Part shown: positions 55,699-64,000 of the stretch, one piece after another
Position numbering within the stretch: position 1 is the stretch's first letter
How the letters are laid out: every line of letters starts with the position of its first letter
Source of the DNA: Neurospora tetrasperma FGSC 2508
Lineage: Eukaryota; Ascomycota; Sordariomycetes; Sordariales; Sordariaceae
DNA: 64,000 nucleotides
NCBI RefSeq assembly: GCF_000213175.1
Contig: NW_009799102.1
Coordinates: 45,370-109,369 of the forward strand
Direction: 5' to 3'
Translations under genes and position numbers: made by a program
Notes under the pieces: model-generated
What the model saw: only the letters and a program-made list of their open reading frames with translations
Databases searched by the model: none
Told to the model about the DNA's origin: nothing

Positions 55699-57374
55699 GG
55701 GCAAGCTGTACCCTCTGCGCAGAGGACTTGTGGGTGGGTATTTTTGGTTATTATGGTGATGGATGAATCTGGTTACTGGGACCAGCTACCGTCGGTGAAT
55801 AAGTAGCCCAGTGTTTCTCTTTTCCAAAGTATCCGTAGTACAGGTGAGGTCAGTCGGCGGCCCAGGCAAGTATGTCGGGTTTCTGGGCTGAGGTCAGTAG
55901 GTAGGCGGTTGGTGGTGTTGGTTGGTGTTGGTGGTTGGTGGAGATAGGTATGGATTGGGCGGGTGTTCCGCTCGCTGAGGTGAGCTGAGGTTGCCGGGTC
56001 GCGGAAAGGGGAATGACGCCCTGGACGGGATGATGTCGCAACAGGAAGGGATTGGATCTCGACGATGTTTCGGGTTGATGAGACAACCAAAGCACAAGGG
56101 CGATCCGTTGAGAACACTGCCAAAGAGAAAGAAAAAAAAAAGATTATTAGGACGACTCAAGACTGATGACGACTACTACCTGTACCTATGCCGTGGTGTC
56201 TGGGCCAGATTGCTGCCTCCCGTCTGCCTCGCTCCTCGGTGTGGGTGATTGTGGTGAATCTGGTGAGGTCGGGTTCAGTTGGGAATGCGACGACACTGCT
56301 CAGTGACTTGCTTCAGCGGGCGCTACAGAGCTTCCCGTCGTTCGACCCGCCAAGATGAAAAGTGGATCTGCTTGAAGCCAATGTGCTCCACTCGTAATGT
56401 TCGCTGCTGGGTCTAGCGGCTGTTAGTGCCACAGAGTGCGGAGTCGGTCATCTGGTTGGCCCGCCTGTGCAAGAATGTTCCGTGATGCAGCCGTGCATTT
56501 GTCCCTTTATCTACCCTAGGTATCGATGTCATAAGTATCCCAAAGACGGATTATTCATGTGGATATAAACATACTGAGGTACTTCAAAATCTACCTTCAA
56601 CCTTCTATAACCATGATAGTCTCTGAGGCCGAAGCCATACAATTATCAAGCTGTTCTTTATCCTCGAGGTTCTCTCGCTCATCGCTCACTTTATCCTCGC
56701 AGTCTGGTGTCTTGCCGTGGCAGTGATCCCCCCCATCATATCTTCATCTCCCATGTTCATCACAACCTAACCTCCAACCAACAACGTTCCCTCCGTCCAA
56801 CCCCCAACGCCATTCGCGTTGCATAACCATAACTACACCAACCCGCTTCCACACCACCACCTTCGTTGCCATATGGTGATATATCCCTCATTCCATGTCT
56901 GCACGCTGCATTGCACCACTCTGACTTGCTGATCTTGAAGCTATTGAGGTTGATCTGACACTTACATAACCTGTCTTAGACCAGTCACTTACACCAATAC
57001 TGCTTCACTCAATTAAAATCGACTATCATGTTTCAGTCTAACAACAAAATAGTGTCGACAACCCCAAGTCCGCAACTAAAGGCCACATCAAACTGACATT
57101 CACCATGGGATAATAACAATGACCCCATTATCAACATCATCATCATCATCCCACTAGCAAAACACCTGGTGCGCACCCATTCAAACAACTAACAGGAAGC
57201 CACAATCAAGGGACTCCGTGGGTATTCTTTCTGACGTCGGGCGGGCTCTGGTTTCCCACCACTTTGTACTTTGTATATCTCTTCCCTCTGATTCCATCAA
57301 CATCCTCGTACCAACAATTATCCTTTCACAAGCAGCAGATTCCGTACACTGTGTTGCTGTGCTTGTACTTGCAC
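55699..57374. other. Intergenic: Ede1 promoter and alpha-tubulin 3' flank
   Basis: About 1.7 kb. A GGTTGGTG-type repeat lies at 55907-55941, a short CAT repeat near 57132-57150. Neither strand has a recognisable gene. Confidence 0.55.
55907..55941. repeat. GGTTGGTG-type simple repeat
   Basis: A G/T-only stretch with many GG doublets on the plus strand, about 210-245 bases upstream of the Ede1 start codon. Confidence 0.8.
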
Positions 57375-59371
57375 TTAGTACTCGGCCTCGACATCCTCAC
57401 CCTCCATCGAGTCGGCGGCAACCTCCTCGTAATCGCGCTCGAGGGCCGCAAGATCCTCACGAGCCTCAGAGAACTCGCCTTCCTCCATACCCTCACCAAC
57501 GTACCAGTGGACGAAGGCACGCTTGGAGTACATGAGGTCGAACTTGGACGAAAGAGCGGACCAGGCCTCGGCAATGGCAGTGGTGTTGGAAAGCATGCAG
57601 CTATTGTCACGGTTAGAACACTAGGCGTCACGGCAGACAGAGACCGAGAGAAACTTACACAGCACGGTTAACCTTGGCCAGATCGCCGTTGGGGACCTGG
57701 TGAGGAGGCTGGTAGCAGATACCAAGCTTGAAACCAGTAGGGCACCAGTCGACGAACTGAATGGTGCGCTTGGTCTTGAGGGTAGCGACGGCAGCGTGGG
57801 CGTCGTTGGGGACAACGTCACCGCGGTAGAGCAAGCAGGTGGCCATGTACTTGCCGTGGCGGGGGTCGCACTTGACCATCTGGTTGTTGGGCTCGAAGCA
57901 GGACATGGTCATCTCCTGGACCGAGTTGGCCTCGTGGGCGGCCTTGGCAGCCGAGATGACGGGAGCGTAGGCGACCAGAGGGAAGTGGATACGGGGGTAG
58001 GGGACCAAGTTGGTCTGGAACTCGTTGAGATCGACGTTGAGGGAGCCGTCAAAGCGGAGCGAAGCGGTAATGGAAGAGACGACTGAGATGGAAAAAGTTA
58101 GTCTAGGAAAATCACACACATCATAGAGCCAAGCCATGACATACCCTGAGCGATCAGGCGGTTAAGGTTCTCGTAGTTGGGGCGCTCGAGGCCAAGGTTG
58201 CGGCGGCAGATGTCGTAGATGGCCTCGTTGTCCACCATGAAGGAGCAGTCAGCGTGCTCGAGGGTGGTGTGGGTGGTGAGGATCGAGTTGTAAGGCTCAA
58301 CGACTGAGGTGGCAGTCTGGGGAGCAGGGTAGACGCAGAACTCGAGCTTGGACTTCTTGCCATAGTCGACCGAGAGGCGCTCCATGAGGAGAGCACCGAA
58401 ACCGGAACCAGTACCACCACCGAACGAGTGGAAAACGAGGAAACCCTGGAGACCGCTGCAGTTGTCGGCAACGCGGCGGACCTTGTCGAGGACCTGGTCA
58501 ATCAGCTCCTTGCCGACGGTGTAGTGACCACGAGCGTAGTTGTTGGAGGCATCCTCCTTGCCGCTGATCATGTGCTCGGGGTGGAAGAGACCGCGGTAGG
58601 CGCCGGTGCGGACCTCGTCGATGACGTTGGGCTCGAGGTCGGCGTAGATGGTGCGAGGAACGTATTTCCCGTTGCCTATATTTGTATTTGTAAGCTTCCG
58701 TTTCGCGGGTTGTGTTGAGCAAAGGCGCTATGTACCGGTCTCGGAGAAGAAAGTGCTGAAGCCATGGTCGGGGTCAGCGGCCTTGCGCTCCTCGGTGAGG
58801 TAACCATCGGGCTGTGGTGTCGTATGTTAGCATATCTTGTGCGGATGGCGGGGATATATGCCGTGGGGAGGGATGGGGGCGAAGCTTACCTGAATGCCGT
58901 GCTCAAGGCAGTAAAGCTGATAAGAGAGTTAGTTTTCTTTGTCCCATGTATATTTTGAGGGCGGTCGAATGTTCCATGGTTCGTCTGTCGGTGCTATTTC
59001 GGCCAGACGGGATGTGTCGCGTGTGGTGGGGGATGACAGGAGAGGGCGGACGATGACATACCTCCCAGCAGGAGTTGGCGATCTGGCAACCGGCCTGGCC
59101 GACTAGATGAGGGAAGCAACGTTAGCATGCCTGTTGATCTCGGCGATGGATGAGTAGGCGAATAGGTCGTGAATGAGGCCGATGATGCGCCAGCTTTTGG
59201 TGGGCGACGGGTTCACGCTGGCGGTGAGGCTGCTTTTTCGCCGACAACACGCGCCACTATGGAGGCGAACGGGAAGGGCGGGAAAGATGGGCGAGAAAGC
59301 GGTGCCCTGGTTCAGGAGATGGACGATAGGGAAGCTGTCGACATACCGTTCAAGCTGATAATTTCACGCAT
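57375..59371 (-). CDS. Alpha-tubulin
   Basis: Microtubule subunit. Seven exons: 59347-59371, 59062-59102, 58890-58916, 58736-58811, 58145-58675, 57659-58082 and 57375-57600. Introns are 244, 145, 78, 60, 62 and 58 nt, all with GT..AG ends (donors gtatgt, gtatgt, gtaagc, gtacat, gtatgt, gtaagt). The spliced length is 1350 nt, giving 449 residues, the normal size. It starts [20 protein letters not shown], has the tubulin signature [27 protein letters not shown], and an acidic tail ending EAEY with the C-terminal tyrosine of alpha-tubulins. Codon bias is strong, as for other highly expressed genes. The 27-nt third exon (LYCLEHGIQ) is easily missed by automatic annotation. Fungi often carry two alpha-tubulin genes; which paralogue this is cannot be told here. 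Confidence 0.97.
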
Positions 59372-60691
59372 TTTGGATGGGTTTGGTGTGTATTAAAGAA
59401 GTAGTATGTAGTAGTAGTGGTGGTGGTAGAAAGAAGTGGAAAGCAAAAAGTTGTCGAGACTCGGGAAGACGGCGTCGCGGGTGGATTGTTGGAGAAAGGG
59501 CAGCGATGCGGTGGATGGGATGGATGGGATGTGCAAAATTGAGGATTTAGCGGGCGGCGGAACGAAGTGAAAGTGCCTGATGAGCAAAGCAACGAACCGA
59601 CGAACCAACAGAAAGTGGACGTGCTCGACCTGGCCTGTGGTAGTGGTGGGGAAATTTGATTGTTGACACCAGTCTGCCCAATGGGGGAAAGCGTGGTTTG
59701 GCTCCTAACTGAGGTGACTGTCCGACCACCGACCGACCATCGTCTCCCGTCGTCAGGCGCAAATCTGGTAGGTGTATCTGCCGTGTGTTCAGGGCGGGCA
59801 GTCATCGATCGAAGCCTCTTTTTTTTTTCAGACATCACCACTGCAATTTTCTGGCAGTAGCAGTAGCTGGCTGGACCTCCAGGCCCCCCGAAACGAGTCA
59901 TGGACTTGACTTTCAGCGACAGCAACGACCTGTCTGTTAAGTACTTTGTGGTCCGTGCACCGTGCCCCCCTTGGCCCCTCGTCCGTTCGATATCCGCCAC
60001 CAAGGGGGCACTCATTTGGGGGCATCACCACCTGCTGCAGTGGTGGTAGGTCATGGTTGCCGTGGTGCCGGCGTCTTGCACTGTTCCGCCTGTTGTTCTT
60101 GCCCCTGGACTGACTCCTCCCTTCAGACGGTGGTCCAGAACTCTGCCAGCCACCGCGTCAGGGGCAGCAGCAAAAGTCTGGGGTTATGTAAGGTGACTGA
60201 TTTTTAAGGGTCATTCTTTTCTGGAAAGTTGCGGTGGAGTAAAGCTGCTGCGTTTTGGTGTATCTCAGCTACCGGGTACCTGAACGACAACATGGATTGA
60301 CTTTGACAACGTGGAAAAGGAGATCACCAAAGTGGTATTTTACCCCGAAATACTCAACCATCTGCTCGGGAACGAGAGTAACATTTCGACTGGGGTTCTG
60401 AGCATCACTCAAGGTCAAAACATTCACCACACAAAATGATCCAATTGGCAGCCATTATTGGTAAATTGGTTGATGTTCTGGGTACGGACGAAAGATCGAG
60501 AGCGACCCAGTGCCGCAGCATTGGACCTGCAACATGCACGTTCCTGCAGTAGTTGAACGCCAGTTGTACAAACAGATGAACGTCAACATGGAGGTCCAGC
60601 TGTCTTTGTTTTTGTTTAGAGTTCTTTCTTCACTCCAGAATCTTTCCGATTTCAGTCCTTCCGCCGCCTTGTCCATTTCTTCACTTTCTCC
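59372..60691. other. Intergenic: alpha-tubulin promoter and 3' flank of the next gene
   Basis: About 1.3 kb between two minus-strand genes. A short T-run lies at about 59820-59829. No gene recognised. Confidence 0.55.
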
Positions 60692-62472
60692 TCACCAACC
60701 TCTCCTTGACCCATTGCTTAGCTCCGACTGGCCTGCATTTAGAAACGACGAAAGCGTAGACTCGCAACCATGCTCAAACTCTCTGTCTTGTTGGTCCTCA
60801 CCATCACTGACTCCATATCCTGCGATCCCCAGGCTCCGGTTCCTGGCAGCGGACGACATGTCTCGGCATCTTCGACTCTGCCTGGCCGCGCGATGTGTGC
60901 CAGTCGAATGCGCCTCCTCTTCCCTGGCTGTCTTGAGCTGACTGTCGCAGACTCCATAGCCTGGCGAAATTATGGAGGTATCTTCTTCTGCCGTGCAGGA
61001 GTCAATGTAAAAAGCAGGCCAGAGAACGGCCAAGACTTCACTGGGCCCAGCTGCGGTGGTCAGGGCGGCGGCCGCGCTAGATGTTTTGTCGAAAGTTCTG
61101 CTTCTTGACCTGGACGGTGATGGTGACGTCGATAACTTATCTATGTCTTGTGTAAAGGTGACGTTTGAGCAAGACATGACGGGGGATGACTGCCCGTTTC
61201 CCATAAGCAAATAGTTTTGTCTGGGGCTGTCAGGATATTCACCCGGATACGTCTCATCGGGCAGCTCCTCGCTCACCACGACCATGGTTGACAACGGAAG
61301 CAGCCGATAGGCTTCGGAGCCCGCTACTACCCAATCTTGAGTCGAGTAATGTACCCTGTCCTCCAGCTTCTGCAAGTAATGCCAATGGTGACAAGCCTTC
61401 TTGCAGAAGCGGTCCAGATGGTCCTTGAAACGATTTCGTTCTGACTGTGACAACAACGGCCCGATGCAGTCATCCACACTGGCTTTCAGTGTCTCTATCT
61501 TGGCCTTGACCTTCTCCTTCCACACGCCCTTATCAATGGAGCCCAGGAGCACAGAGCGCAGATAGGCCTCTTTAGCGGGATCCATGGTACTGAGCAACCT
61601 GCTAAACTCGTCATTGGCACGGGGGTCCTCGAACAGATACGTCGGCTGAAAGACATGCTTCTTTAGCTCAGCATAGAGGACAGCGAGAGCAGCGACGCTG
61701 CGCATTTGCTTGGCGGCGGCAGTGTTGGATAAGGGCAATGGAATCCGTGCTTGGTGAACAATGCTGTACTTCTTCAGTTGATCCCACAGTGTAGCGTTGG
61801 CTAAGGAAGACTCAGGAAGGTCTGCCCCAAAGAATTCCTTGGCTAGATCGCAAGCGAGGTCGAAAATCTTGGTGAAGCGAGAGGTTCTGGATATCATTTT
61901 CGTCAGATTGATGGGCAGACATGGGGAAAGGGAACAGCTCACATCTCTTCCACTCTTGTACATGCAGGTTTCAACGGCACCGAAAAATTTTCCAATTTCT
62001 TGATCTCTTGCCTGTAATGATCCAATTCGTGTCTGGTGAACTCCAATTCTTGCTCAATGGCTTCCCTGTCTTGGGTCTTTTTGCGTTCCTCCTCGAGACT
62101 TTTTCTGAGGTCCTCGATTTCGAGTTCCGCCCTTTTCAATGCGTCTTCAGTCTTGGTTATGTTTTGGGCCCCTGCTTTGAGCTCATGTGTCTTGGCGGTG
62201 AGTATTGAACCAAGGTGGTCGGCCTCCTTCTGAAGAGACTGGACTTGTTCGTCTTTCTTTTGCAGCTCTTGACACGACTTGTCCAGTTTCGCTTTGGCGT
62301 TGTGCAGGCTCTCGAGGTTCACCTCAAGAGTTGTTGTGAGCTTTTTGACTTTGTCGCGGAGCTCAGCATTTTGGTCAAAAATGCCCTTGAGCTTCTCGTA
62401 GGATGTGTGTGCAGTGATATCGTGAAAGAGTTGAGAGACCACCTTTGCGTGGTCTATTTGATCTGACGACAT
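60692..62472 (-). CDS. Coiled-coil protein of unknown function, two exons
   Basis: Exons 61943-62472 and 60692-61886 are joined by a 56-nt intron (donor gtgagc, branch ctgac, acceptor tccag, phase 2), giving 574 residues. I chose the ATG at 62472 (MSSDQIDHAKVVSQLF); the in-frame extension to 62670 looks like leader. Exon 1 encodes a nearly continuous coiled coil (about 25-165; ELRDKVKKLTTTLEV, KRAELEIEDLRKSLEEERKK). Exon 2 begins with a helical, Leu/Lys-rich domain (about 178-345; RFTKIFDLACDLAKEFFG, HVFQPTYLFE, FCKKACHHWHYLQKLED) that may be folded. The last 180 residues are Ser/Arg-rich and disordered with an SRSRSR stretch. No motif reveals a function. The spliced frame is clean, so I believe the gene is real. 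Confidence 0.72.
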
Positions 62473-64000
62473 GTCGAACGTGGGTCCGTTAGGTAGTAAT
62501 GATATGAAGAACATGGAGCACGAATGGGCGTGTGAAATAGGAGTAGTGATGAGGGTGATATCAAGTTTTGCTCTCGCGATACTACCAGAGCAATCCGCCA
62601 ACGAAGCAAGGCATTGTTTGCCTGCTTTTGCTAAGCTCACAACGCTATTGTGTCTTTCATCACAAGGCAAGAATCCGTAATGTTGACCATTCGGGAGGAC
62701 AAATGGGCAGGATATCCGCCTCAGAAGCGCAAACTGAGGGCCTCGCGCGTAGATCCGTCACCTAAGGCTGCTGACAAGTCCATGATGCCGGCTGTATGAA
62801 GGCATCAAACGTTGAAGATGACAAGACATGCCTCATTTCTGGTGCCAGGTCCCAGCATCGGCGTTTGATCTGGTCTGGTCCATCCATGCTGGGCGAGTGT
62901 TTGGTGCTGCGGCGGAAGCAGCCAACCGCTGCCGAAGCCCGAACGACGATGTCAACTGTGACATGGTCAACTGGACACTTGACCAGCCGGCATTTTTCGA
63001 TTCGCGGTCAACCATTGCACTCTGAAACTCTGACGCTTTCATTGGGGAGAGTAACCTCTGCTGACCTTATCTTCCTGGTAGCCGAATGGCAGGAACCGGA
63101 AGGTGCAAAGGCGAGCAGCAACAGGAAAGAGTCAGCGAGAAAGAGAAGGACCTTGACGGACCTGCCCCTGCTTCCTCCACGGTAGAACATGGATGGACTG
63201 CCCTGTTCCTCTGCTCATTCCCCGCCCAAGTTGGCATTTCGTCAGTTTGCTCCTTCTCCCGCCTCATGAATGCTCTCAGTCATGAGTGAGCGTCTCAACC
63301 GCCACCAATCCATCCACATCACACATCGTCAACTCCATGGTGCCTCCTCTCATCCAGACCGTGACACATGGTGGTTGCTCGATCTAACCCCCCCTCCCAC
63401 AGAATCAACGGCGAAATTTGCCCAATTGCATTGATTCGAACGTCCCCAGATCCAGGCGCATAGATTGCTTCGAGACAAGCCCCCCTCCCAGACACGCGTG
63501 CACCGATTACCACAGGTTGGAACGAGACCGCCAGGAGTGGCTTGAAGCCCATGGCGACAGGACATCGGAAAACACAAAGTTGAAGTCGAAGCAGGCGATG
63601 GTTGACACAAGAAAACGATGCGTACCTTGACAGCCCAGGCCGGGGGGGACTAGACAACTGGCCAAGAGTAGCCGACAGCTGTTCCATGACTGCGTGACGG
63701 CCCGATGCGAGCGGGGTGACGGTTAATACATAAACGGAGAGCTATACCGCTTTAGGTTAGACATTAGGGAGAGATGGCCGCAGGGACCACCACCCACACT
63801 CCACACCGGCGACATGAGCGCTGTGCTTCTTCCTTGGCGTGGCCTAGAATTGACTTTGGGTTCTTCACTGCAACGAGACGATGCGACACAAAGACAAAGG
63901 TGACATCCTGGTGCCACGCCGACAGGAACTCTAACTTATATTGCGACCTCCCCTCTCTTATACATGTATATCATCACATGTAACACATCTCCCCCCCCCC
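62473..64000. other. Right-end intergenic sequence
   Basis: About 1.5 kb to the window end, finishing in a run of ten C. It holds the promoter of the coiled-coil gene. Several ORFs of 60-130 codons occur, none recognisable. Confidence 0.5.

Noticed and set aside
57700-58086. A 128-codon plus-strand ORF antisense to alpha-tubulin
   Set aside because: Inside a highly biased tubulin exon; another codon-bias shadow.

Overview
The window is nuclear DNA from a filamentous ascomycete, most likely a Sordariales species close to Neurospora or Sordaria. The evidence is short spliceosomal introns (56-333 nt, GTRNGT donors, CTAAC/CTGAC branch sites, YAG acceptors), one gene per kilobase or so with wide intergenic spaces, C-ending codon preference in highly expressed genes, and low-complexity S/P/Q-rich proteins. 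An 846-base N block (49835-50680) shows it comes from a draft scaffold. I saw no rRNA, convincing tRNA, transposon, CRISPR or virus-derived sequence.

Layout, left to right. 1-1320: cytosolic GH13 alpha-amylase (-), running off the left edge. 2418-5435: ER-lumenal Hsp70 LHS1/GRP170 (-). 7716-9478: secreted pepsin-type aspartic protease (+). 10710-11689: small unrecognised coiled-coil protein (-, three exons). 14490-18407: bromodomain protein of BRD8/Bdc1 type (+). 19686-22436: coiled-coil protein with an SPxK array (-). 23568-24517: membrane-anchored cytochrome b5-like heme protein (+). 24941-25944: GPI-type cupredoxin (-). 27977-28696: CENP-X/MHF2 (-). 29378-30845: mitochondrial ADP/ATP carrier (-). 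34111-34652 and 35139-36187: head-to-head genes for ribosomal proteins eS25 (-) and uS7/RPS5 (+). 36962-37798: GNAT acetyltransferase (-). 38893-39852: SDR oxidoreductase (+). 40088-43386: large coiled-coil protein with an N-terminal period-8 repeat (-). 44427-46899: divergent Hsp70/HSPA12-like ATPase (+). 48396 to the gap: low-complexity protein (+). 51529-55698: endocytic scaffold Ede1 (-). 57375-59371: alpha-tubulin (-). 60692-62472: coiled-coil protein (-).

The genes form no cluster or operon. This is an ordinary euchromatic housekeeping region covering translation, ATP export, cytoskeleton, endocytosis, ER folding and kinetochore/DNA repair, with several lineage-typical unknown proteins between. 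Most multi-exon models were assembled by hand from splice signals and reading phase; each spliced model stays in frame to a stop.

I found no clearly new biological system. The observations most worth a check are the period-8 leucine/proline repeat at the N-terminus of the 40088-43386 protein, the histone H1-like SPxK array in the 19686-22436 protein, the unrecognised three-exon gene at 10710-11689, and the TTAGG-like half-sites in the shared ribosomal-protein promoter.
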